Source of the DNA: a virus
DNA: 25,629 bases
Direction: 5' to 3' (one strand)
Virus record (IMG/VR): IMGVR_UViG_3300036766_000426
Coordinates: 1-25,629 of that record
Shown here one piece after another: positions 13,683-21,152 of the stretch. The notes under the pieces are model-generated. The model saw only the letters and a list, made by a program, of their open reading frames with translations. It made no database searches and was not told where the DNA came from. Both the position numbers and the translations under genes were made by a program. Position 1 is the stretch's first letter. Every line of letters starts with the position of its first letter.

Positions 13683-13704
13683 CACCTTGGTCAGTTGTGC
13701 TATG
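13683..13704 (+). repeat. Right arm of 22-bp inverted repeat
   Basis: Reverse complement of 13493-13514. The arm ends with the ATG of the next gene (13702-13704), so in RNA the start codon would pair with the region of the upstream stop codon. Confidence 0.95.
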
Positions 13705-13998
13705 AAACGGAAATATAATAATTCATTGCGTCTTGATCGAAAAGCAGCCCGTCTGAAACGCGAAGCTTTACGCGCGGCTAAACGAGCAGAACGAAATGCG
13801 TTTGTTGATGCACAACCTCGAAAAGACCGCCGCATAATTGCGCGTAGACGCAATCTGCCACCTGACTTTCGATGCCCAGAGTGCCATGAGATAAAACTCA
13901 AATCTCGACAATGGGTTGTGACTGAAGAACTTGGAGCTTTGTGCTTGGCATGCTACAGGAGACACGATGAACGGATTGACGTGGCTGAGCGAAAATAG
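13702..13998 (+). CDS. Small basic zinc-finger protein
   Basis: 98 residues from the ATG at 13702; a TTG at 13657 is possible but has no SD either. Residues 1-52 are a highly basic helix (Arg/Lys/Ala-rich). Residues 58-84 hold CPEC and CLAC pairs (Cys58, 61, 81, 84), a probable zinc ribbon. The combination suggests a DNA- or RNA-binding regulator. There is no visible SD: the start codon sits at the end of the right inverted-repeat arm, so translation may depend on the upstream ribosome or on RNA folding. Its end overlaps the sigma-like gene by 32 bp. Confidence 0.7.
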   Translation: MKRKYNNSLRLDRKAARLKREALRAAKRAERNAFVDAQPRKDRRIIARRRNLPPDFRCPECHEIKLKSRQWVVTEELGALCLACYRRHDERIDVAERK

Positions 13999-14461
13999 GA
14001 GTTTCGTAGAGTGGCTATGTCGCATCTCGGCGAAAGGACAAGTTGATGCAACTGATGAACTATGGGAGGTCGCAATAGACAAGGTGCAGCAAATCTGCGA
14101 CACATACGACCCAGATAAAGGTGCGTCGTTACGCACGTATCTTCATCGAAGTCTGCGTTGGTACATGTACAAATACATGACCGCTCGTGAGCGACGCCTT
14201 CAAAAACATACATCACTTGATGGGGTCGAGCATAAATTCTATAGTATGACCGATAACCTCTGCATACGGGACGAGGTATATCATATCATACGACAGCTCT
14301 CAGAAACTGAGGTGTCATTGCTTACTATGCATCATGTTCAAGACAAGACCTTCGCACAAATGGGCCAAGAGCTAGGCATCTCAACATCGTCTGCACGCAA
14401 CTACTACTATGTCGCGTTACAACAAGCGAGGGGGCTTGCTTCTCGAAGGCCCGCCGATTGA
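13967..14461 (+). CDS. Small RNA polymerase sigma-70-like factor
   Basis: 164 residues from the ATG at 13967 (SD CAGGAG, spacing 5-6). Residues 47-72 (YDPDKGASLRTYLHRSLRWY onward) match sigma region 2, which binds core RNA polymerase and the -10 element. Residues 111-155 (LSETEVSLLTMHHVQDKTFA and the following GISTSSARNYYYVALQQAR) form the region 4 helix-turn-helix. Region 3 is absent, as in small sigma factors. Positioned just before the packaging and structural genes, it may redirect host polymerase to late promoters. A region 4-bearing regulator that does not act as a full sigma is the alternative. Confidence 0.8.
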   Translation: MNGLTWLSENRSFVEWLCRISAKGQVDATDELWEVAIDKVQQICDTYDPDKGASLRTYLHRSLRWYMYKYMTARERRLQKHTSLDGVEHKFYSMTDNLCIRDEVYHIIRQLSETEVSLLTMHHVQDKTFAQMGQELGISTSSARNYYYVALQQARGLASRRPAD

Positions 14462-15107
14462 TCGGCCTGAGTATCAGTGCGAAGCCAAGACACCCCACGG
14501 GCCGTGTAAGAAATGGAAATTGAAAGGCCAAAAGTATTGTGCATCGCACGGGGGCGCTACGCCTAAGCGTCATATTCGGCCTGAACAAAATCCTATGCCT
14601 AGATTCTACGGCAAGTACTTGACACGGACGTTGAGCGAGGCGCTCGAAGAGTCAACCTCTATTTCACCCGCTGAACAACTGCAGCTCTATGACGAGCTCG
14701 CATTGATTCGCGACGCTGCCGGGCAGGCAGTGCAGATGTATGCCCTTGCTCGAGAAGCGCTTGAGCAGAACAAAGACGCAGCAAAGACAAGCGCCTTGCA
14801 GCAAATCGTAATGCAGGCAAGCTTGCTGATGCGCGATCATCTCAGCGAAGTAGTCAAGGTCTGTGAATCAGCTGCACGTATTGAGCAGCAAGCAAAGGAC
14901 AAGATTTCGATTCATCAGCTGCACTTCTTCATCAATCAAATCGTTCGCTGTGCATACGACGCATTCGACGGTAGTATTGAGCACGCACAGACATTTGAGA
15001 ACTACGTACGCAATCATATTCGTTTGCCGGCATCTGGTGAGAATGGAACCGCATTGACTCCTGACATGGACGTTCAAGCAATGGACGACACGGTGCCTCA
15101 TGAATAG
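14409..15107 (+). CDS. HGG-motif zinc protein, possible small terminase subunit
   Basis: 232 residues, overlapping the sigma gene by 53 bp. Near the N-terminus CEAKTPHGPCKKWKLKGQKY and the following CASHGGATPK (about 24-53) form the Cys-Cys-Cys-His HGG zinc motif frequent in phage proteins, often beside or in small terminase subunits. The remaining sequence is mostly helical (residues 75-205), which fits oligomerisation. The large terminase is about 2.3 kb downstream, so a packaging role is plausible but indirect. No strong SD is visible; translation may be coupled to the sigma gene. Confidence 0.55.
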   Translation: MSRYNKRGGLLLEGPPIDRPEYQCEAKTPHGPCKKWKLKGQKYCASHGGATPKRHIRPEQNPMPRFYGKYLTRTLSEALEESTSISPAEQLQLYDELALIRDAAGQAVQMYALAREALEQNKDAAKTSALQQIVMQASLLMRDHLSEVVKVCESAARIEQQAKDKISIHQLHFFINQIVRCAYDAFDGSIEHAQTFENYVRNHIRLPASGENGTALTPDMDVQAMDDTVPHE

Positions 15108-15732
15108 ACATGAGGCTATACTGTGGCTCAAGCAAAGAAAGCGCGCTGAACCTTGGCACGATTGGCGTTATGCAGTCAGCATTGAATACTTGACCCAGGC
15201 TATTGAGCATAAGCGTGTCTTAGACTTCGGTGGCGAATCGTTGTTCACTGAGTTAATGCGCGCTGCATGGCCTGATGCGGCAGTCGATACTACGGGCGTC
15301 GATGACGTGCGCACCTTTCATAGCGAGCAGTTTTATGACACAGTGATTTGTACTGAAGTTATTGAGCACGTGCACGACACTCCAACTATCGACTTGGATG
15401 CTCGGGCACGCTGGACTGGCAGCGGGCAGATTGCGATGCTACATCGCATTGCTTATCAGCTGTCTCCTGGAGGAAAGGCATTCATCACTACACCCAACGC
15501 GTGCAGCCTCGCAGTAATCTACAATGCAATCAACCAGTTAGCCCCACGGACTTACGATCCTCACGTGCGTGAATTAACATTGACTGAGTTGTGTATGCTT
15601 GTATCAAAGACTGGCATGCACATTCTCGATCAAGGCGGTTGGGTCGTATGGGATCACCACGGTGTTGATTGGGAGTCGCTCAATATGGATTCGAGACCAG
15701 ACGACTTGTACCTTCTTGCAAGAAAGGATTGA
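15100..15732 (+). CDS. Class I SAM-dependent methyltransferase
   Basis: 210 residues; 8-bp overlap with the previous gene. SAM-binding motif I RVLDFGGESLFTELM at about 39-53, an acidic strand-2 region (DTTGVDD), motif YDTVICTEVIEHVHD at about 79-93 and LSPGGKAFITTPNA identify a type-11/23 methyltransferase. There is no NPPY, so it is not a typical DNA N-methyltransferase; small-molecule, sugar or lipid acceptors are usual. It is followed by CsrA and a glycosyltransferase, so methylation of a sugar attached by that enzyme is a reasonable guess. Confidence 0.8.
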   Translation: MNRHEAILWLKQRKRAEPWHDWRYAVSIEYLTQAIEHKRVLDFGGESLFTELMRAAWPDAAVDTTGVDDVRTFHSEQFYDTVICTEVIEHVHDTPTIDLDARARWTGSGQIAMLHRIAYQLSPGGKAFITTPNACSLAVIYNAINQLAPRTYDPHVRELTLTELCMLVSKTGMHILDQGGWVVWDHHGVDWESLNMDSRPDDLYLLARKD

Positions 15733-15735
15733 ACT

Positions 15736-15921
15736 ATGCTCGTACTATCACGGATGGAAGAAGAGGGCATCATGATCGCTGGCGGCTCGGTCTGTATTCG
15801 AGTACTGTCGATTCGTGGTAAGCGTGTTCGGCTCGGCATCATTGCACCTGATAATATCGACGTGCACCGCGAGGAGATCTTCGAAAGGATCAAGCAAAAG
15901 GATGCGTCTGACTCGAAGTGA
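15736..15921 (+). CDS. csrA: CsrA/RsmA-family carbon storage regulator
   Basis: 61 residues with the whole family pattern: MLVLSRMEEEGIMIAGG, then IRVLSIRGKRVRLGIIAPDN, then VHREEIFERIK, which includes the conserved Arg of the RNA-binding face. CsrA dimers bind GGA motifs in mRNA leaders and block or change translation; in many bacteria this sets carbon metabolism and motility. A phage copy could reprogramme host translation or control phage mRNAs, whose SDs contain GGA. Standard length. The end overlaps the second glycosyltransferase start by 20 bp. Confidence 0.93.
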   Translation: MLVLSRMEEEGIMIAGGSVCIRVLSIRGKRVRLGIIAPDNIDVHREEIFERIKQKDASDSK

Positions 15922-16804
15922 TTCGTTGTTTCGCGATGTACACAGGTCCGGCTGGCCTTATGCCTGGGACTGTCTCAAGAATGTCGCCAGTGGTGAAGGT
16001 ATCCTGCTGGATGACTTTGTCGATGCAACATTTATGTATCGACCCAAGCAGCACGTTGTGTATGATGTTCCGTGGGTTGGCATCTTTCACCATCCAGCAA
16101 AAATCTACAGTCCACTCACAAACGATCAGAAGTCGTGTGTGACTCGTCTTGCAAAGGATAAAGACTTCAGAGCGTCGCACCATTATCTCAAAGGCGCTAT
16201 TGCAATGTGCCCCACCGTAGGGCAGCTGTTGCAGTCTTGGCTTAGAGTACCAGTGCTATGTGTAAAGCACCCGACTAAGCAAGCCCCTCAATGGCGGGAG
16301 GCGAAGCGACTGTGGCAAGCTGGCTTCTATCTGCGTGACTTACGATTCATCTATCGGCTCGATACAGATGTGCCTAGAGCGAGATCGGTGCCGTGGCTAG
16401 GTTGGCAGCTAGTACGCGATGCAGCAATTGCACGCCGTGTGCATGATCCTGTTAAGATGCCACATGTTGAACAACTGCCACGACTCAGCGACGACGAATA
16501 CGATGAGATGATGTGTACATCAGTCGTGGTTACACATCTGCATGGCGCTGCGGCCAACAACATCGTTATCGAATGCATAGCGCGTTGTACCCCGCTGCTC
16601 GTGAATAGGTTGCCTGAGACCGAATACTACTTGGGCGAACAATACCCGATGCTATATCGTAGCATCGACGAGGCATCGCGATTGCTTGCTCAAGATGGCA
16701 TCTTCGAGCGCACGCATCAATACCTTCAAGCGATGGACAAGTCATGGATGAGTGGCGAGTTGTTCGCACAGCAAGTCAACAGCTTTGTGGAGAGTCTATG
16801 CTAA
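15902..16804 (+). CDS. Second glycosyltransferase, GT-B-like
   Basis: 300 residues from the ATG at 15902 (GAAAGGA 11 bases upstream, plus AAAAGG adjacent); an in-frame start at 15815 would lie deep inside csrA. The C-terminal half has VVVTHLHGAAANNIVIECIA (about 208-227), then TPLLVNRLPETEYYLGEQYP (230-249): a GT-B donor pocket with Glu224 and a conserved EYLG-YP type loop seen in surface-polysaccharide glycosyltransferases. Acceptor unknown. Partnering the methyltransferase and lying away from the early sugar cassette, it may decorate a different target or add a second sugar. Confidence 0.6.
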   Translation: MRLTRSDSLFRDVHRSGWPYAWDCLKNVASGEGILLDDFVDATFMYRPKQHVVYDVPWVGIFHHPAKIYSPLTNDQKSCVTRLAKDKDFRASHHYLKGAIAMCPTVGQLLQSWLRVPVLCVKHPTKQAPQWREAKRLWQAGFYLRDLRFIYRLDTDVPRARSVPWLGWQLVRDAAIARRVHDPVKMPHVEQLPRLSDDEYDEMMCTSVVVTHLHGAAANNIVIECIARCTPLLVNRLPETEYYLGEQYPMLYRSIDEASRLLAQDGIFERTHQYLQAMDKSWMSGELFAQQVNSFVESLC

Positions 16805-16992
16805 TCACTTACTTTGTTCTGTGCTGTGTGTTTGCTGTGTACGGTGCGATTTCGTATTCAGCCTTTTCTTGGATGCGCAAAGATAACAGTACAGCCTTAC
16901 TCGAAGGTATCGTGTTCGCTGTCATGTTCTTTTTCTTCTGGCCACTGTTTATAGTCCTGTGGCTATACGATGAGATCTCCAAAGGAGGATAA
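16798..16992 (+). CDS. Two-TM membrane protein, holin-like size
   Basis: 64 residues from the ATG at 16798 (GGAGA upstream; 7-bp overlap). Two hydrophobic segments: LITYFVLCCVFAVYGAISY (about 2-20) and IVFAVMFFFFWPLFIVLWLY (about 38-57), joined by a short charged loop. Size and topology allow a class II holin, but no specific family is recognised, and small two-TM proteins have many uses. The end supplies the very strong AAAGGAGG site of the next gene. Confidence 0.65.
   Translation: MLITYFVLCCVFAVYGAISYSAFSWMRKDNSTALLEGIVFAVMFFFFWPLFIVLWLYDEISKGG
16981..16988 (+). promoter_or_regulatory. Near-perfect Shine-Dalgarno
   Basis: AAAGGAGG, 7 bases before the ATG at 16996. The strongest ribosome binding site seen in the window, which suggests the product is needed in quantity. 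Confidence 0.8.
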
Positions 16993-16995
16993 GTA

Positions 16996-17370
16996 ATGTC
17001 TGCTGAGATTCAAGCAATGACTGGGCTCATCGTTAAGAAGGGCCAGACACGACTAGATGTAGCTAAGCAAATCGAAAACTTCGATATGGCTGGGACACGC
17101 GTCGCTCAGTTTCAACAAACGATCGGGACGACGTACGAAGCGATTGCTTGGCCCGCTGACATGGCCAATCAAGGCTTCGCTCACTTTCGTAATATCGACC
17201 CGACAAACTACATCGAGCTTGGTCTTGTCGTATCAGCGACGTTCTATCCGTTTGCTAAACTTGTGGGCGGTGCAATTGGCCAGCCTGCACAGTTCCCAGT
17301 AGGCGGGACGTTGTACGCCAAAGCAAACACTGCGTCGTGCGAGCTATCCGTTGCAGGCTGTGAGCGATGA
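16996..17370 (+). CDS. Small structural-like phage protein
   Basis: 124 residues with a very strong SD. The central part, FRNIDPTNYIELGLVVSATF then YPFAKLVGGAIG and YAKANTASCELSVAG, has the look of small beta-rich virion or tail-completion proteins (residue-in-place, kinetic DPTNYIELG pattern common in such proteins). No catalytic motif. Position directly before the large terminase and its strong expression signal support a virion component. Assignment is by resemblance only. Confidence 0.55.
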   Translation: MSAEIQAMTGLIVKKGQTRLDVAKQIENFDMAGTRVAQFQQTIGTTYEAIAWPADMANQGFAHFRNIDPTNYIELGLVVSATFYPFAKLVGGAIGQPAQFPVGGTLYAKANTASCELSVAGCER

Positions 17371-18653
17371 TCACTCCCGCATGGGTACCATTGAGGCATC
17401 ACCCGCAACAAAATTTGTTGTGGCGTACCCGTGCGCGCTTCGTAGGTGTTGCGGCTGGTCGCGGTTCGGGCAAGACAGAGATCTCAAGGCGTCGTGTTGT
17501 ACGCATGCTTCCAATCAAAAAGCCTTGGTCTGACCCGATGTACTTCTATGCGCTGCCTACATATAAGCAAGCTCGGCGCGTTGCTTGGCGACAAATCCTT
17601 AAGCTCATACCGAAGGAGTGGCTCAAGAAGGAACCCAACTCTAGTGAGATGCTCATTGAGACTGTGTTCGGCTCAATGCTTTATGTAGTCGGCATGGATA
17701 AGCCTCAACGAATTGAAGGCGATCAATGGGATGGAGGCGTCCTTGATGAGTCATGTGATCAGAGACCTGGTGGCTTTGCTAGGAGCATCTTGCCGGCGTT
17801 ATCTCACAGGGACGGGTGGTGCTGGAGAATCGGAGTACCGAAACGCTTCGGTACAGGGGCCCAAGAGTTCAAAGAATTCTGCCAAGCAGGCAGCGCGCCG
17901 GGCCAAGGAGCAGAACACGAAAGCTACACGTGGTCGTCGGAAGACATTCTATCGCCAGAGCAGCTCCGATGGGCCCGAGAGAACTTAGATGCGAAGGACT
18001 ACAACGAGCAGTACCGCGCGTCTTGGGAAACTGCCAGCGGTCTAGTGTTCTTTGCATTTGATGATGTGATGAACGTACAAGAAGTTGCGTACAACCCAGA
18101 GCTGCCACTAATTATCGGTAGCGACTTCAACGTTGACCCAATGGCATGGGTTATCTCACAGCGAGTACGCGATGAGTTGCATGTACTTGATGAACTGTGG
18201 CTGCGAAATACAAATACACAAGAGACGTTGACGTATCTGCATGCAAGATACGGGACCCACAAATCAGGATTCGATTTTATCGGGGATGCTACGAGCCAGG
18301 CACGTAACACGCGAGCGTCAGCGTCTGACTATATACAGATCAAGAACGATAAGCGATTCAGCAATGCACGTGTGTTCTACCCGCGGCGCAATCCTAGTCG
18401 ATCAAACAGGTTTGCAGCGTGCAATGCTCTGTTTTGCAATGCAGAAGGATTGCGTCGATGCATCATTCATCCCCGTTGTGCCAACTTGCGGCGTGATCTT
18501 TTAACACGCGCGTACAAGCAAGGCACAACTGAGGTCGACGATTACGGAGACGTCGGTCACATCACAGACGCACTAGGGTATATCGTGCATAGGCTATTTC
18601 CGCTCACAGTACAAATACCTGAGGTCATGTCGGAGGTTTATGTCAATGGTTGA
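17367..18653 (+). CDS. terL: Terminase large subunit
   Basis: 428 residues; ATGA overlap upstream. ATPase: Walker A AAGRGSGKT at 29-37 and Walker B GGVLDES at 123-129, with a coupling-motif-like GVPKRFG at 156-162. RNase H-like nuclease: SDFNVDP with Asp253, FIGDATS with Asp307, and DVGHITDALGYI with Asp401. The enzyme pumps DNA into the procapsid and cuts the concatemer. Length is typical for the smaller TerL groups. The nuclease acidic residues are all present, so it should be functional. It overlaps the portal gene by 14 bp. Confidence 0.95.
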   Translation: MITPAWVPLRHHPQQNLLWRTRARFVGVAAGRGSGKTEISRRRVVRMLPIKKPWSDPMYFYALPTYKQARRVAWRQILKLIPKEWLKKEPNSSEMLIETVFGSMLYVVGMDKPQRIEGDQWDGGVLDESCDQRPGGFARSILPALSHRDGWCWRIGVPKRFGTGAQEFKEFCQAGSAPGQGAEHESYTWSSEDILSPEQLRWARENLDAKDYNEQYRASWETASGLVFFAFDDVMNVQEVAYNPELPLIIGSDFNVDPMAWVISQRVRDELHVLDELWLRNTNTQETLTYLHARYGTHKSGFDFIGDATSQARNTRASASDYIQIKNDKRFSNARVFYPRRNPSRSNRFAACNALFCNAEGLRRCIIHPRCANLRRDLLTRAYKQGTTEVDDYGDVGHITDALGYIVHRLFPLTVQIPEVMSEVYVNG

Positions 18654-19923
18654 AAGAACCGGCGCACAGTTGTGGTCTTCTCCAGGCATGCTTTCAGATG
18701 CGCTGCTGCCTAATCAAAACGAGCGCAAGTACAAGACTTATCGTCAGATGCGCGAAGATCCGACGATTGCATTTGGGCGTATGCTTATCGTCGCTCCGCT
18801 TGTGTCTGCGGGCTGGCTCTATGAAGCAAATGACTATGCACCCGCAGACGCACGTGATTTTATCGAAGAACAACTCGAGCCTTTACGTGTAGGGTTCATG
18901 AAGACAACAATTGAGGGTCATGTTGATTGCGGGTGGTCAGCCTTTGAACTTGTACTCGATCTCGATGAATGGGGCATGATCTCTCTATGCAAGATGAAGC
19001 CGCTCCTGCAGAACCAAACACAGATCTTAGTAGACAAAGAATCAGGTGCCTTCATTGGCTTGCGTCAAGATAAGAATGCAACGCCTGTTGATTTAAGCGT
19101 GCACGACAGCATTGTTATCACAGTCGATGTTGAGGGCACAAATTGGTACGGTGTACCATTGCTTGAGAATTCTCGTGGGCCTTATGAGAAGGGTGTTATC
19201 ATTGAGGCTGCGGCTACGCGATATGACAAGAAAATCGCGGGTACGCACCTTGTAGTGCATTACCCCGAAGGCACATCGAAGTACAACGGTGTTGAGACTC
19301 AAAACTTCGAGATCGCTAAAAAGCTCATACTCGCCTTTGAGGCCTCAGGCAGCATTGCCGTGCCTAGACATCTAGTCCCGTACGGCGACACCATTGATGA
19401 CAAGACTGAAGATGCCTGGAAGATCGAGCTGCTTAACGACGGCGGCCAACAGAAGGGCGCATTCATTGAACGCCAACGATATCTCGACACGCTTAAAGTT
19501 CGAGGCATGGGTCTTCCCGAGCGTGCAGTGCTCGAAGGGCAATATGGAACGAAGGCGGAGGCCGAGACGCATAGTGACTTCGCTATTACAAACATGGAGA
19601 TGCGACACACAGTAGTGTGCCAGCAAGTCTCGCGTGGCCCTGCGGATCTTTTACTTGAACTCAATTACGGTCGCGCATATCGCGGAACTGTTGTAGTGCG
19701 ACCTAAGCCATTAACGGATGAGAAGCGAAACTATTATCGTGATCTCTACAAAACATTCCTCACAAATCCTGATGTGATGCTACAAGAGGCCGACGTCGTT
19801 GATCTCGATGCCATCAAGAAGCAACTGGGTGTTATTGACAAAGCAGATGAAGCTCCGACCGGCGGTCTTCTCGCGGAGTACTTCAGAGATAACCCTACAG
19901 CGGCTCAACCGGGTATAGTTTGA
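18640..19923 (+). CDS. Portal protein, DUF935/Mu gp29-like
   Basis: 427 residues. The SD CGGAGG at 18631-18636 is three bases from the ATG at 18640 but nine from an in-frame ATG at 18646, so 18646 may be the true start. The sequence YRQMREDPTIAFGRMLI near the N-terminus, then GHVDCGWSAFELV, MKPLLQNQ and ENSRGPYEKG resemble phage portals of the DUF935 type, the dodecameric ring through which DNA enters and leaves the head. Gene order after terL supports this. No Mu-like transposase is present in the window, so the resemblance is to the portal alone. Confidence 0.8.
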   Translation: MSMVERTGAQLWSSPGMLSDALLPNQNERKYKTYRQMREDPTIAFGRMLIVAPLVSAGWLYEANDYAPADARDFIEEQLEPLRVGFMKTTIEGHVDCGWSAFELVLDLDEWGMISLCKMKPLLQNQTQILVDKESGAFIGLRQDKNATPVDLSVHDSIVITVDVEGTNWYGVPLLENSRGPYEKGVIIEAAATRYDKKIAGTHLVVHYPEGTSKYNGVETQNFEIAKKLILAFEASGSIAVPRHLVPYGDTIDDKTEDAWKIELLNDGGQQKGAFIERQRYLDTLKVRGMGLPERAVLEGQYGTKAEAETHSDFAITNMEMRHTVVCQQVSRGPADLLLELNYGRAYRGTVVVRPKPLTDEKRNYYRDLYKTFLTNPDVMLQEADVVDLDAIKKQLGVIDKADEAPTGGLLAEYFRDNPTAAQPGIV

Positions 19924-19924
19924 T

Positions 19925-20539
19925 ATGACCGCGTTTAAGCCCGGTGATAAAATTGCATTCTCAGGATTTTGTCTCGAGAGCGCAATTATTTGTCTTGCGA
20001 CATACGGCCTTCCTTATCTTGGACGATACTGGCCGCGATGGTGCACATCGATTTCTCACATCGGTGTTGTGGGCGAGTACAAGGATGACCTCTACATTTT
20101 TGAAAGTACCACGCATGACGACTGTTCAGATGTCTGCGCGATTCGCAGGGTTCCATGTGATGGAGTGCAGGCCCATGAGATCGAAGATCGTATCGAAAAG
20201 TACAACGGTCGCGTATGGCATTACCCTCTGACGACTGCACTCTACTCGCATGAGGTCGTTCGCTCAACAGAGTTCTTAGTATCTTGTCTTGGACGCAGTT
20301 ATGATGAGCCCGGTGCTATTCGTAGTGGCATGATGGGTTCAACGTATCTGTTAGGATTTCTCGAAGAGCAACTTGGTGATGAAAGTCTCGAGTGGCTATT
20401 TTGTTCAGAGTTTGTTGCGGCTCATGATACAACTGTAGGCATCTTTAAGACAACGAATGCAAGCGGGTGGTCGCCGAATCGACTTATTCGCAAGCAGAGA
20501 CACATTTCGTTGTTGCGTAAACCGATCATCCTCAAGTAG
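19925..20539 (+). CDS. Permuted NlpC/P60-like (YiiX/YebB-type) cysteine hydrolase
   Basis: 204 residues starting 2 bases after the portal gene. FKPGDKIAFSG is the typical opening strand, SHIGVVG gives His45 with FES (Glu60) after it, and LFCSEFVAAH gives Cys160: His before Cys, the circularly permuted order of the YiiX/LRAT-like papain fold. Members hydrolyse peptide or lipid amide/ester bonds; in phages such proteins may act on the cell envelope. No signal peptide. It begins a run of envelope-type proteins between portal and tail fibre. Confidence 0.75.
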   Translation: MTAFKPGDKIAFSGFCLESAIICLATYGLPYLGRYWPRWCTSISHIGVVGEYKDDLYIFESTTHDDCSDVCAIRRVPCDGVQAHEIEDRIEKYNGRVWHYPLTTALYSHEVVRSTEFLVSCLGRSYDEPGAIRSGMMGSTYLLGFLEEQLGDESLEWLFCSEFVAAHDTTVGIFKTTNASGWSPNRLIRKQRHISLLRKPIILK

Positions 20540-20548
20540 GAGACTGGC

Positions 20549-21139
20549 ATGCGATACTTACTGTTACTGCTACTTGTAGGTTGTGTTCGTGTCGATAATC
20601 CAAAGCAATCATCTCGCCCTGCAAACATCAGCGTCATCGTACAGCCTCGTCGCCAACCGGCCGCTATGATACCCGTCAATAATCGGTATCGCAATCCTGA
20701 TGGCTCGTGCGTGCATATATCATGGTGCTACGCTACCATGTGGCAAAGCGATTCAGACAACAAGCTCTATGAGATGTCTGAGTGGTGGCACAAGCGACAT
20801 CATGGTGGCGAAGGCTCATCGGGTCTACGACGCAAAGCGGATGCGGCTGGCCTCAAGTATGCTGATACGACAAACGGTGACATCGAGTTTGTTGACCGCG
20901 CTTGTCGAACTGGCCGAGGATGCATTGTCAATGATGCATCGAATCATGTGCGCTTTCTGGCGGGCATTGATCCTGCTGGTACGCCGAACGCAAAGGCCTA
21001 CGTAATGGATAACAACGGCAAACGAGATACGATCAAGGTATATGATCGTAATGATTGGATTGCACGGTGGCGATCACATGGTGGCTGGGCGGCGACGCCT
21101 ATCTACAATCCAGCGCCTGCACCTACGTGGCAACTGTAG
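20549..21139 (+). CDS. Lipoprotein with C39-like papain-fold cysteine peptidase domain
   Basis: 196 residues; SD AGGAG. The signal MRYLLLLLLVGC fits a lipobox (LVGC, Cys12), so the mature protein would be lipid-anchored. After a polar linker (13-45), GSCVHISWCYATMW holds candidate Cys54, SNHVRFLAGI holds His133, and YVMDNNG (151-157) supplies the Asp/Asn of a C39-like papain fold. Targets of this class are peptides. In a phage it could process an envelope protein, act in lysis or superinfection exclusion, or be carried on the particle. It lies between the NlpC-like and thioredoxin-like genes. Confidence 0.7.
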   Translation: MRYLLLLLLVGCVRVDNPKQSSRPANISVIVQPRRQPAAMIPVNNRYRNPDGSCVHISWCYATMWQSDSDNKLYEMSEWWHKRHHGGEGSSGLRRKADAAGLKYADTTNGDIEFVDRACRTGRGCIVNDASNHVRFLAGIDPAGTPNAKAYVMDNNGKRDTIKVYDRNDWIARWRSHGGWAATPIYNPAPAPTWQL

Positions 21140-21152
21140 CAAGGAGTTCTTT

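Larger units (their letters stand above)
13493..13704. mobile_element. 212-bp element bounded by perfect 22-bp inverted repeats (MITE-like or structural)
   Basis: The ends are perfect inverted repeats and the interior (13515-13682) is non-coding and visibly AT-rich. Nested inside are further inverted pairs: CCAATTA (13583-13589) with TAATTGG (13654-13660), TATTAG (13588-13593) with CTAATA (13609-13614), and AATAG (13611-13615) with CTATT (13622-13626). No transposase and no clear target-site duplication are seen (flanks ...TTGA and AAAC...). It could be a non-autonomous insertion, a cruciform/origin-like structure, or an RNA element. The label mobile element is only one of these options. Confidence 0.4.

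Noticed and set aside
13493-13704. Complete insertion sequence
   Set aside because: The 168-bp interior holds no transposase frame and no target-site duplication is visible; only the inverted ends resemble one.
18640-19923. Mu-like transposable phage, suggested by the DUF935-like portal
   Set aside because: No transposase A/B genes are in the window; the portal family also occurs outside Mu-like phages.
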